NCBI RefSeq assembly: GCF_033568475.1
Contig: NC_133123.1
Span: 138,276,062 to 138,340,061 of the forward strand
Length of the DNA: 64,000 nucleotides
Origin: Henckelia pumila
Taxonomy: Eukaryota > Streptophyta > Magnoliopsida > Lamiales > Gesneriaceae
Direction: 5' to 3'
Of the stretch, positions 1 through 11,092 are shown piece by piece. The translations under genes were made by a program, and so were the position numbers. The notes under the pieces were generated by a model. The model ran no database searches. It was not told the DNA's origin and was given only the letters and a program-made list of their open reading frames with translations. Within the stretch, counting starts at the first letter, position 1. The number at the start of each line of letters is the position of its first letter.

Positions 1-218
1 AGATACAAGAAGCGCAGAGAAATCTGTGTGGTGTCCATTAATCTCGCTTCGAGATTGGAGGTAAAATTTAATTAATTGTTATTTGAATTTTACACACACA
101 ATAATTTAATCGTTGAATGGTTGATACCCACACCATGGAATCGTTCCATGATAAAATTTTTAAACTTCCGCTGCACCGGGTATCAATCGTGATTGATCTG
201 AACGCCAGTTATCCAACA
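1..218 (+). repeat. 5' LTR of copia element, last 218 bp only
   Basis: This stretch is repeated at 7820-8037 with no difference seen by eye. It ends in CA at 217-218, directly before the primer-binding site, as an LTR should. Confidence 0.95.
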
Positions 219-219
219 G

Positions 220-231
220 TGGTATCAGAGC
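220..231 (+). other. Primer-binding site, initiator tRNA-Met type
   Basis: TGGTATCAGAGC lies one base after the LTR end. It is complementary to the 3' end of plant initiator tRNA-Met and is the usual minus-strand priming site of plant copia elements. Confidence 0.93.
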
Positions 232-339
232 CAGGTTGCTCAGATCAAACGATTAAATTAATCGATTGTACAAAATTTTTGAATCTCGGTTTTTGGAAAA
301 CAAAATAAATATTTTTAAATAAAAAAAAAATTTTTTTTT

Positions 340-712
340 CCGGGGCAAAACCCGGGCAGCGATTGGATCGCTGCCCGGTGGGGCAGCAATTGTTGCTGCC
401 CCGGGCGGCGCACGGCGCCGCCCAAAGGGGGCGCATGGCGCCGCCCAGGACGGCGACCGTCGCCGCCCAGGGCGGCGCACGGCGCCGCCCAGGGCAGCGC
501 TGTGCGCTGCCCAGTGCAGCGCTGGGCGCTGCGCAGGGCAGCGCTCGGCGCTGCCCAGGGCGGCGCACGACGCCGCCCAGGGGCGGCGCTCGGCGCCGCC
601 CAGCGGCGGCGCCAGGCGCCGCCAGGGCAGCAATTGTTGCTGCCCTAAGGGGGCAGCCGGGCTGCCCCCGGCCCGCGCCCCGGGTGCGGGCCGGCCCGGG
701 AGTGTCCTGGGC
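340..712 (+). repeat. Tandem array of about 16 short GC-rich hairpins in the copia leader
   Basis: The stretch is very GC-rich inside AT-rich surroundings. It breaks into consecutive 19-23-nt inverted repeats, mostly with a 3-nt loop and a single A between units. Units by position: 340-356, 354-376 (10-bp stem), 380-402 (10-bp stem), 403-423, 427-446 (imperfect), 448-468 (one mismatch), 470-490, 492-512, 514-534 (one T-G wobble), 536-556, 558-578, 581-601, 605-623, 624-646, 649-669, 670-692, 694-712. Stem sequences differ between units (for example GGGCAGCAA, GGGCGGCG, GGGCAGCGC), but both arms change together. ORFs here on either strand are by-products of the GC-rich repeat. Confidence 0.9.
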
Positions 713-2242
713 GGCCCGCGGGAAAAATTATTATTTTTATTAAAAATTAGTTTTAATATGTTAAAATTTTATTTTTGGTCCGATCAAAAATTGTTTTTGA
801 TTGGTTCACGAGATTTCGGATCGAATTGTTCGAGTCCGTAAATTTTAAAATTGATTTTGGATAAATTTGAATTTTTGGAAAATTTTAATATTTTATCCGT
901 AAATTGAATTTTGAAATCAATTATTTTGGTACAATTGATGATAAGATATGATCTTATGATATATTGAGTAAAATATGATTTTATTTGTAAAATTGGATTT
1001 TATAGATAAAATATGATTTTATTTGATATAGAGATAAAATATGATTTTATATGTGAAATGAGATTTTATATATAAAATATGATTTTATCTTGTTTAAATT
1101 TGAATTGCCACTGCATGTTATCCAATAAATTAATTTTGAATTAAATGTTATTGGATAAGGATGATCGATTGCCATGACCAATTTTGTAGGTGTATGTTAG
1201 GAATTTACATTTTGTTTTTATTGTTGTTGGTTTTATTAATGGGCCTGGTTTATGGCCCGATATGAATGTCATATGTAATAAAAGTGGGCTTGGTTTATAG
1301 CCCGTTCCCACCCCTAAAAATGTATCCCCTACTTGTCATTGTTATTTATTGTAAATGCATTAGATTTAGTGGGAGATCAAGATTTGAAGATGGTGGGCCC
1401 AGCAGACAATAAAGACTGAAGAAATGTAAATTGGAAGCACATGTAATAGGATTGCATTGCATACTACATATTACCTAGGATTGGACTAAGACCCGTGATT
1501 GGCAACCACGGGTCAATTAGAAATGGAATCGATCATCCTATATAATATTTGATATTATGATTGTATGCATGTTTAGACATAAATTGCGTGAATCCGGCAA
1601 GCATGCAATAAAATGAATATGATGAGACAAATATTTTTATAATTAAAAATCCCTCATTTTAAATATGATTTAAAATTTATATCAAGATAAATAAAGGAAA
1701 TTTAAATTTGTTTAAATGTTCCCACCTTCCATCAACGGTCAATGTATGTGATGCTACCCGCGGATACGGTCCGGCTCATATTATTGGGGGGGCCCGTCCG
1801 TCGGAAAGCTGTACATTGGATCGACAAATGTTGTAAGTTGGGTGGAACTCCCATGGGATCGGCTCATATTATTGGGGGATCCACATGGCGACCGTCCATC
1901 ACAACTTAATATTGATGGGTCATCTTGACATGTCACTTTAAACGGCGTCATATTATTGGGCCCTTATTGGACATGAGGTAAACACATGGGGGTTGCTTTG
2001 GAAGCAATTGGGCTCTACCTTTTGAGAATTATGGTTGGCTGATATTATTCGGGACCATAAGTTTGTCAATTGGACTCCATGTTCTCACTAAGGAAAAAGT
2101 TTCCCGTTCTCACTAGAGGGTGGTGAAATCGTTAAAATAGTGGGAGTGAGATTCATAAAATTAAATTCGCCTATTTTATGTCTTAGTAAATTGTTAAACA
2201 ATCATTGATATATGTCTGTTTTTCTTTTCAGTATTTCATACA
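713..2242 (+). other. Copia 5' untranslated leader, remainder
   Basis: There is no coding frame of note between the hairpin array and the gag start. The leader is AT-rich, with a degenerate array of AAAATATGATTTTAT-like units at about 960-1090, an 8-bp stem hairpin (GACCCGTG...CACGGGTC) near 1490-1515, and four spaced ATATTATTGGG repeats at 1776-2053. Confidence 0.7.
1776..2053 (+). repeat. Four spaced copies of TCATATTATTGGG in the copia leader
   Basis: TCATATTATTGGG occurs at 1776, 1864 and 1948, and a diverged TGATATTATTCGGG at 2040. Spacing is 88, 84 and 92 bp. Flanking words such as GGATCGGCTCAT also recur in part, so this is a decayed tandem repeat of about 88 bp. Confidence 0.75.
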
Positions 2243-5200
2243 ATGAATTCGCGAAATCCATTATTCTCGATCCTCGAACAAAACAAGTTGACTGGCGCCA
2301 ACTATACGGAATGGTTCCGGAAGTTGAAGATTGTCTTAACTTCGGAGAAAATGCTCTACGTGTTAGAGAAAGCACCTCCGAAGGAAGCACCAGCTGACAT
2401 AAGTCCGGAGGAATTGGCCAAACTTGATGCATGGTGTGACCATGACATCAAGACCAAATGCTATATGCAAGCCTCGATGTCTGATGAACTCCAGAGGCGA
2501 TTTGAGGACACGGTGAATGCTGCTGACATTCATGCGCAACTCAAGGAACTTTTTGGGGCTCAGTCGAGGGCTGAAAGGTTCGCTACTGTTAAGGAGTTGA
2601 TGACGTGCCGCATGCGTGAAGGGACTTCGGTCCGTGATCATGGGGTACGAGTGATTTGGCTCATACAGAAGTTGGCGACCCTAGATTTGGTGTTGGAGCA
2701 TGAACTCAATGTGGATTTATTGCTTCTGTCTCTTCCTTCTTCATTTGATGGATTTGTGATAAATTTTAATATGAACAAGATAGAGGCCACCCTTGAAGAG
2801 ATGGTCAATATGCTCGTTACATATGAATCCACACTTAAGAAGGATAAGCCAGCTTTCTTGGTGGGCTCCTCATCTTCTGCGAAGAAGGGGCCAAGTATGA
2901 AGGGCAAGAAACGTTCTACCCCACCCAAGAAAGTCGAGCCCGAGAAGAAGCAAAAGACAAAGGCTTCAAACAATGGAAAATCCAAGGATGTTTGCCATTA
3001 CTGCAAGAAGCCGGGTCATTGGAAGCGCAACTGCAAGGAATATCTTGAGCAGTTGGGAACTGCAAAGGGTATGTTCTATATTGAAATAAACATGTCACTT
3101 AATACAACTTCTTGGGTATTGGATACCGGATGTGGATCTCACATTTGCAATGATTTGCAGGTGATGACAAGAAGTCGCAGGCTTAGAATGGGTGAGACCC
3201 AGCTGAGGCTCGGGAATGGTTCCAGAGTTGAAGCTACGGCCATTGGAGATGTTTGTTTGACTTTGCAGAACGGTTTTAAATTATTGTTAAGAGATGTTTT
3301 ATTTGTGCCAGATTTAATTAAAAACATTATTTCTATTTCTATGCTTGATAGAGATGGTTATTCTTGCAATTTTGTGAATGGGATTTGCAATATTTACAAG
3401 AATGAATGTTTAATTGGAAATGGACAACTTGAAAACGATCTATACAACTTAAAACTAAAAGACGTTCCAGTGAATTATGTTGATAAACCGGCGACAACAA
3501 ACAAAAGGAAAATCGATAGTCAAAACCCGGCAAACCTTTGGCATGCTAGGCTAGGTCATATTTCCTCAAGGAGGATGAACAAGCTAGTGGGAGAGGGCAT
3601 GTTTGATATGTCTGATATTAATTCTCTACCTACTTGTTAATCCTGCCTAAAAGGAAAAATGACTAAATCTCCTTTTAAGGTGAAACCTGAGCGTAGTCAG
3701 AATCTGTTGGATTTGATCCATACAGATGTTTGTGGTCCATTTAGAGTAGGGACTCAACATGGCCACACCTACTTCATTACCTTTACTGATGATTATTCAA
3801 GGTATGGGTATTTATATTTAATGAAATATAAGTCTGAAGCATTTGAAAAGTTCAAAGAATTCAGGGCTGAAGTAGAAAACAAGCTAGGTAAAAGTATTAA
3901 AGCACTTCGATCGGATCGAGGTGGAGAATACTTGAGTACCGAGTTTTTGGACTATCTGAAAGAGAATGAGATTCTCTCTCAGTGGACTCCTCCTATGACA
4001 CCACAGCTTAATGGTGTATCGGAACGTCGTAATCGAACTTTGTTGGACATGGTTCGATCTATGATGAGCTTCACTGAGCTTCCACCTTCGTTTTGGGGCT
4101 ATGCGCTTGAAACAGCGGTATTGTTGTTGAACAACGTCCACACTAAAGCAGTGGACAAAACACCATACGAGTTATGGAATGGCAAAGCTCCTAAGTATTC
4201 GTACTTGAGGATTTGGGGATGTCCTGCTTACGTGAAGCGGACAGTGGGAGATAAGTTGGATAGTCGATCCAGCTTATGTTATTTTGTAGGGTATCCGAAG
4301 AATTCAATCGGATATTATTTCTATTATCCTGCTGAAACAAAGGTGTTTGTTTCTAGGAATGCCACCTTCTTGGAGAAGGAGTTCTTATTGGATAAGAAAG
4401 GCGAGATGATGGAACTCGAAGAAGTTCGAGAAGAACCCGAAATACAAAATAACGATCCTACACCTCAGGAACCATTGCTGGACACGCCTGCACCTAGAAG
4501 ATCCGAAAGGACTTCTAGACCTCCAGTTCGATATGGTCTTCTTCTTGAAGGGGATCAAGATGAACCCGACATTGGATGTGATCCAAGAAACTTCAAGGAA
4601 GCAATTTCTGATGCGGATTCGAATTTATGGCTTGAAGCTATGCAGTCAGAATTGGATTCGATGCATACAAACCAAGTTTGGTCTTTAGTAGATCCTCCCG
4701 ATGGAATTGTTCCAATAGGGTGTAAATGGATCTACAAGAGAAAGCTTGGGCCTGATGGTAAGGTATTGACCTACAAGGCGCGATTGGTGGCGAAAGGTTA
4801 TACTCAAAGGCAAGGAGTTGACTATGATGAAACCTTTTCACCAGTTGCAATGTTCAAGTCCATAAGAATCCTGATTGCCATAGCTGCATGGTATGACTAT
4901 GAGATATGGCAAATGGATGTGAAGACTGCTTTTCTTAATGGAGACATTAAGGAAGAAATCTATATGAAGCAGCCTGAGGGGTACACATCCATGGGAAGCG
5001 AGCATAAGGTATGCAAGCTTCAGAGATCAATTTATGGTCTAAAACAAGCATCAAGAAGTTGGAACCAGAAATTTGATGAAACAATAAAAGATTTTGGTTT
5101 CATCAAGAACCCGGAGGAACCTTGCGTGTACAAGAAAGTAGTTAAGGATGCGGTGACATTCTTAGTACTTTATGTTGATGACATCCTACTCATTGGGAAT

Positions 5201-6157
5201 GATGTAGGGATGTTGCAGTCAACAAAGATATGGTTATCAGGTAGATTTTCGATGAAGGATTTGGGAGAGGCATCCTACATTCTTGGGATACAGATCTATA
5301 GAGATAGGTCTAAGAGAATGATAGGACTCACTCAATCAACCTACATCGATACCATATTGAAACGGTTTTCAATGGATGGGTCCAAAAGAGGACATCTACC
5401 CATGTGTCATGGAGTTTCTCTATCCAAGTCTATGTGTCCCAAGACTGATGCAGAGATAGAGAATATGACACATGTACCATATGCGTCAGCTATAGGTAGT
5501 ATCATGTATGGGATGATATCTACCAGACCGGATGTAGCATTTGCTCTGAGTGTCACGAGCAGATATCAGTCTAATCCTGGTCAAATGCATTGGAAAGCCG
5601 TGAAGGACATTCTTAAGTACTTACGAAGGACTAAGAATATGTTCATGGTGTATGGAGGACGAGATCTCAAATTGGAAGGCTATACCGACTCTAGCTTCCA
5701 AAGTGATGTGGATGACTCGAAGTCAACCTCTGGATTTGTGTTCATGCTCAATGGCGGTGCTGTCTCTTGGAAGAGTTCCAAGCAGGACACCACAGCGGAT
5801 TCCACCACTGAGGCTGAATACATTGCAGCATCAGCTGCTGCTAAAGAGGCCGTTTGGATGAGGAAGTTCGTCCAAGAGTTGGGCGTTATTCCTGAATTTG
5901 TTGGTCCAGTCCCGGTGTACTGTGACAACACAGGTTCCGTTGCTCAAGCAAAGGAACCAAGGTCTCATCAAAGATCCAAACACGTACTGAGGAAATACCA
6001 CATAATCCGGGAGATTGTGGAAAGAGGAGACATCATTGTCGAACGAGTGGCCTCTGCAGACAATATCGCTGATCCGCTTACTTATCCTTTGCCAGGACCA
6101 TTGTTTGACAAACATCGCGAAGCAATGGGTCTACGTAGTATGACTAGTTGGCTATAG
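2243..6157 (+). pseudogene. Copia gag-pol polyprotein, interrupted by one in-frame stop
   Basis: The frame runs from ATG 2243 to the stop at 6155-6157 and is broken only by TAA at 3638-3640; both halves share one frame. Gag shows the copia-type UBN2 region, then a CCHC zinc knuckle (CHYCKKPGHWKRNC, from 2993). The aspartic protease motif LDTGCGSH is at about 3119. The pre-integrase WHARLGH motif is near 3540, followed by the integrase core (HTDVCGPF, TDDYSRY, SDRGGEY). Reverse transcriptase carries YVDDILL (from 5171). RNase H shows YTDSSFQSD and TTEAEYIAAS. The stop falls inside the Cys-rich HHCC segment that normally precedes the integrase core, where the family has a glutamate codon, so a G-to-T change is the simplest explanation. 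The downstream half alone would lack gag and protease. Confidence 0.92.
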
Positions 6158-6160
6158 GGC

Positions 6161-6171
6161 AAGTGGGAGAT
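6161..6171 (+). other. Polypurine tract of copia element
   Basis: AAGTGGGAGAT lies immediately before the TG that starts the 3' LTR. This is the expected plus-strand primer. Confidence 0.85.
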
Positions 6172-8037
6172 TGTAAGACTGGGTGCCCAGTGAGCCAACT
6201 GTGTGGCTATGGGCTTTGATGACTCTTTGTATAAACAATCTTTTGTTTAATATTATTTACACTTTTATTAATGGCAATGGCTTTATATTACTTCATATTG
6301 TTATATTGTGATATACTATTGTTGTTTTGATAAAGACCTTGAATATACTATAGTGTATGTAAGATGTGGTAGAACATGGGGATGTCTATCATGAAATACA
6401 TCTTATAGTCACTGTATATTCTAAAACCGTTCCTAGTCGATTGAGCCGTCCGATAATAAGGATAAGGATCGCTCGAGTTTGAGACTAGCATTTGCGATGC
6501 GGAGTACCACGTTTCATTGGTAGGGAACATGGAGATGTTCGAAGCATGCAAATGGATATTCATAGGATGAATAATCGAACTACCCTATCCGGACTTTCCA
6601 AGTGGTTATCACTTATCGAGTGGATAAAGTCCGCGGTTTTGGTTGTACACCATTAGTCCTTACGACTTGAAACATCATGGAGACTCTATATGCTAGTGCT
6701 GTGCTTTGACTCGTTTACCGACTCTATGGGGGTCATCAGGTGTCGAGATTGGGTACAGTTACGACACATATAGGAGTCAATGCATTGTTGTCAAGGATTC
6801 ACCACATACTTGCGAGTGTGGATATCCTATGCGATCTGAGGAGATATTAGTGTGACAAATCTCTGGCCAGAGTACTTGATGTGATTTAAGAAATGGTTTC
6901 TTAGTAGCACATGCGATGTCACTAATTTGATCTTCAAGATGTATTGCATAGTTATCGAATCTTGAGCGACTCTCGATATACCAATGGTTGTTGATTCGAT
7001 CGGGATATATGGATGAAGGGACCGTACTGTACGCTAACCAAAATCTACTGGTTCTTGTAGGCACTATCAGTGATACCTAGGGAATCATGGGGCGATGTTG
7101 CTAGGCGCTTTACCATGATTCGTTGGGCAAGTCGGAAAGTGTTGTTCCGAGTCACAAGGAGTTGTGAGCCCACGGCTAGCTGTATCCCTGAACCATTGAG
7201 GGTCACACAGTGTAATGGAGTTTTAATCCCCGTTGAGATAGTTAAATTTAAAGAGTTAAATTTAATGAACTAAGGAGTTGGACTTCTTAAATAAGAGTAA
7301 GGGAGTAGGATTTCCTAAAATGACATAGGGATGGACATTTTTGGAAACCACTGAATTCGGATTCAGGAAAATTTATTTTGACTTTAAAATGTGCAGAAAT
7401 GGTTTCTGTGCACATTGGTGAAATCGGTTCATCAATCGGAGTCACGATGAATTTTATATTAATTTCTGAACGTGCGGGCTTTGCTTGTCGGGCCTTAACT
7501 TATGACTAATGGGCCCTAAGCTGTTAGTGGCCTGCATTATAAATAAGTTATTGCAGTACAGAAATTAGACACAACAGGTCATTATTTTGAGAGACAGAAT
7601 TCGAAACCCTAGCCTCCTCTCTCTCTCACAATTCGGCCGCCCCCTCCTTGCTCTGTCAGAGAATTTCCGGTCTGTGATTTTTAATTGCAGTCAGGAATAA
7701 CGAATTAGATTCGTTTAATCTCTTCGCAGAAAACTTCTGACAGATTTTCTAGTGCAATCTGTCAGAGGGATTTAAACCCCATTCGTGGACCTGATTGAAG
7801 GAGTTCATCAGTTCCTGGGAGATACAAGAAGCGCAGAGAAATCTGTGTGGTGTCCATTAATCTCGCTTCGAGATTGGAGGTAAAATTTAATTAATTGTTA
7901 TTTGAATTTTACACACACAATAATTTAATCGTTGAATGGTTGATACCCACACCATGGAATCGTTCCATGATAAAATTTTTAAACTTCCGCTGCACCGGGT
8001 ATCAATCGTGATTGATCTGAACGCCAGTTATCCAACA
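6172..8037 (+). repeat. 3' LTR of copia element, 1866 bp
   Basis: It starts TGTAAGACTGGG after the polypurine tract and ends TCCAACA at 8037, defined by the match to the 5' LTR end. At about 1.87 kb it is long for a copia LTR. Promoter and polyadenylation sites are presumably inside but cannot be placed with confidence. ORFs inside are unremarkable. Confidence 0.92.
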
Positions 8038-9347
8038 ATACTATTGACTCAAGAACCTCAACTTGAAACCAAAGAAGAAGTGATCAAGATTGAAGTGAAT
8101 GTGATTGAAGATTGATTATGATTGAATGATCAGATTCATATAGGAGTTGTGGTACTTTCTATCCAGATGTGGAACATGACAAACTCGAGAATGACAGGTA
8201 TAATGACGACATCACGAGTTAGGGACTTTGAAACTCAAGAACGACTATTCTTGAGTTGGCCCGCGAAAATCACATACTTGAGATGTTTTGATTTATGTTT
8301 GATGTTGTCGATCCATCGCAGGTAGTGGATCTTTGATTTTGAGTTGATATGATTGTATATTGAATTGATTCTATGTCAAGGTTGCGGTTAACCTTATTTT
8401 CTAGCCCGGAATGGCTATGATAGATGGATATCCATGTCAAGATCGGTTACGAATCTTGATGGCAATGAAGTGATAAGAATCAATTCTTGAGATAAGCGCG
8501 CTATATAAATAGAAGTCTTGATTTGAAGTTGAGTCGATATACGCGTTATTTTTACTCTATTCTTGAGTTGATATGTTTAGAGTTGATATGAATTTATTTA
8601 ATGCATTTACATGTCGATTATACTGAGAATGATTTCTCACCGGAGTTTATCCGGCTGTTGCTTTGTTTTGTATGTGTGCATTGCAACAGATGGGGCAGGA
8701 GTTGGTCTGAGAGGACATTAATATCTCGGGAGCGAGACTTAGCAAGTTTGGACTCGGGTTTTAAGAGAAAGAATGGTAGTTTGATAGACTCGATTTTGAT
8801 ATGAAACTTGAAATTTAGAAGCTCACTTTTGAAGATTTAGTGTAGCTTATTGTTTCATGCCTCTATGCTATCTATTTGATGTAATAATCATAAGATTTGA
8901 TGCTTGAGCTTGGCTATATGTATATATGCATGTTCTTAGAAATTATAACATGCTTATGATCGATTTTTATTGAAGATTCATGCCTTGATCCAGGGTCTTG
9001 ACAGCAAAATGATTTCTGCAAGTTTTCTAGAAATGTGATGCGCTCGATCGGGTGATTGTGTGCGATCGAGCGCGGCCTGTCCATTTGCAAACCCGAGAGC
9101 ATGTTTATGTTGCCCGCTCGATCGGATGAAAATTCCCGATCGAGCGCGGCCTTGAAAAACTGGAACCCGAGAGTTTGATTTTCTTGCTCGCTCGATCGGG
9201 TGATTTTGTCCGATCGAGCGAGGCTCGGGTCTTTTAAAAAAAAAAAAAAATTCTGCTCTTGGATTAATTATTTTTTTCTTATTTGATTAATTATTTAATT
9301 AATCATTAGTTGCCCTAATACGAAATTAGCAACCCGAGGTCCCCACA
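8038..9347 (+). other. Probable old LTR fragment, plus orientation, no gene
   Basis: No coding frame is convincing here. The stretch around 8640-8760 (CAACAGATGGGGCAGG and following) resembles the interior of gypsy-type LTRs as I recall them. The 9041-9220 repeat array lies within it, followed by an A-tract at about 9235-9250. The segment ends near a CCCCACA that could be an LTR terminus. No target-site duplication was found, so the boundaries are guesses. Confidence 0.35.
9041..9220 (+). repeat. Three 74-bp-period units, each an inverted repeat CGCTCGATCGG...CCGATCGAGCG
   Basis: CGCTCGATCGG begins at 9041, 9115 and 9189, exactly 74 bp apart. Each is followed 21-22 bp later by CGATCGAGCG (9063, 9137 and 9211), so every unit can fold back. 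The intervening sequence ACCCGAGAG is also shared. The array is rich in CpG and GATC compared with its surroundings. Confidence 0.88.
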
Positions 9348-10744
9348 TAATTTTTAAGTAAAAGAGACAGACATGCAATATCAAGTAAACACCTCAGATT
9401 GAAATGTAATAATCAGTAACAAATCAAAATGAGAATGAATGAATGCATGACTTCAAAACTCGGGACTATCAAATCAGATAATCGAAATATCAATCGTTAT
9501 TCGGTTGGGATCCCGGGGCCAAGTCTTCACAACAACTCACCGACACACCCATTCGGGGTGGATGTCGTTCAACTCAACCCCTAGACTTCAGAGCAACTAT
9601 AAGAAATATTCTGGCAATTGGAAAAACTCGAAATCCAAAGCCACTTCAATATAGCTCCCTAAATCATCTAATTTCAAAAAGAATAGAGAAATCGGCTCAA
9701 TATGGAATGCAAGTGAAAATAGAATAACAATCAAATTCACTCAAGCAAATAAACATGTAGTATGTGATTTTCGGGAACTCGAGAATAATTCGATCTCGAG
9801 TATTCGTTCCCATTCGTTTCATTGTCGACTTTTACCTTTTCTCGAAACTTCAAGTGATTCCTGTCAACAAGAGGTAACTCGATATCATAGTCTATTCGGA
9901 TAACAAACTCAAAGTCGATACAACAATCAATAATATACCGTCTTCAATTCTTCAATTGATAAACAAGTCTCCAAGTTCGATCAACTTCCGAATTCTCAAT
10001 CAACTGTCAAAACATCGAATACGGACTCAATATCAACTCGGAATTCAACTCAATCAAATTCTATATACAACTCAAACCGAACCAAAACCGATAACTCAAA
10101 CTCGATTTCAACGGCATAACGGCTATAAACTGACTATCCGGAAATACAAACCATCAAACAACAATCACAATAACTCAATCATTATCACAATCCATCAAAA
10201 CAACTCAAATCCAATCTCAATCAAAATCATCATTTTCGAAAATATGCCCCAAAAATCATATAAAATCCAAACTTCGTTCTTTTTCCAAACCGACTTCGAG
10301 TACACGATCTATGCTAGCTCAAGAATAACATACTCCAATATTATCCAATTCTGACAACTCAACAAAATCGAAGTTCAAGAGATCGTAGCAAAACTTACAC
10401 ACAAATGAAGCCCTCGCTGCGGTGATCGTGAATCTCAACTCGGAATGAAAATCTAACGGTCGGATCGAGCGAATCGAAGGAAGAAGGAGCTCAAAATGGC
10501 GTCTCCCATGGCTTCCTGTTCGGTACGTGAAGGGAGAGGGAAGGAGAGAGTGAGGGTGATGGGTTGAAGTGACTTGAAAGTCAACTTGCTAGAGATAATA
10601 TATAAAATCTCACTTTTGCATTTCAGTCCTTTATTATCCAAAAGTTGAAAAGTGACCCTCTGCGAAATATCAAAACAATCCTCAATTACTAAAAACCCTG
10701 ATTAACTCGATTAAACTTAATTATAATAAAATCGAGGCATTACA
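9348..10744 (-). other. Probable old gypsy-type LTR fragment, minus orientation, no gene
   Basis: Read on the minus strand this begins TGTAATGCCTCGA at 10744 and looks like the start of a chromovirus LTR, similar in style to the LTRs of the element at 19526-29963. ORFs inside (for example 9956-10354) are low-complexity Ile/Asn/Ser/Thr-rich and not credible. No matching target-site duplication was found, so it may be a truncated or recombined LTR. Confidence 0.35.
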
Positions 10745-10745
10745 A

Positions 10746-11061
10746 CTTAAAACATAATTTAGGCCCATTAACTAATTAACTTAAAATTAAATTAATAAGA
10801 TTATTAACTAACCATTAACTTATAAATTAGACCGATAAAATTATTAAATCCGCCACAACTAGACCCAATAATTCTCATAGATCATACGGCCCATGAAAAA
10901 TTAGTAGATTCACCTCAAAAATTATTAAAGCCCATTAATCTAGTCCAATTAATTAATTAATCAAGCTCAACCCATAATTTATTAACTTAAACTCTTAATT
11001 AATTAAAATAAAGTATCCGAGCCCAAATAATAAAAATCTAGACCCGGACTAAAATTAATTT
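10746..11061 (+). repeat. Direct repeat copy A (316 bp)
   Basis: This stretch matches 14137-14452 over its full 316 bp with scattered substitutions, in the same orientation. It is rich in GCCCATTAA and TTAATTAA words. The pair brackets the decayed CACTA remnant. Confidence 0.88.
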
Positions 11062-11092
11062 AATCCAGTATTTTAATATTATTTAATGCATC

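Larger units (their letters stand above)
1..8037 (+). mobile_element. Ty1/copia LTR retrotransposon, left end cut by window
   Basis: The order is partial 5' LTR (1-218), primer-binding site (220-231), long leader, gag-pol frame (2243-6157), polypurine tract (6161-6171) and 3' LTR (6172-8037). Domain order in pol is protease, integrase, reverse transcriptase, RNase H, which is diagnostic of Ty1/copia. The 218 bp of 5' LTR present here match 7820-8037 without a visible difference, so insertion is recent. The other end and its target-site duplication lie outside the window; the five bases after the right end are ATACT. One nonsense codon interrupts pol, so this copy probably needs help in trans or readthrough. 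Confidence 0.95.

Noticed and set aside
340..712. CRISPR-like array (regular short repeats)
   Set aside because: Units are contiguous palindromes without unique spacers, inside a plant retrotransposon leader.
245..743. Overlapping Pro/Ala/Arg/Gly-rich ORFs on both strands (245-568, 253-633, 363-743)
   Set aside because: They arise from the GC-rich hairpin array, which lacks stop codons in most frames; the peptides are low complexity and have no domain.
9956..10354. 132-codon plus-strand ORF
   Set aside because: Ile/Asn/Gln/Ser-rich translation of AT-rich LTR-like DNA, with no motif and no splice context.
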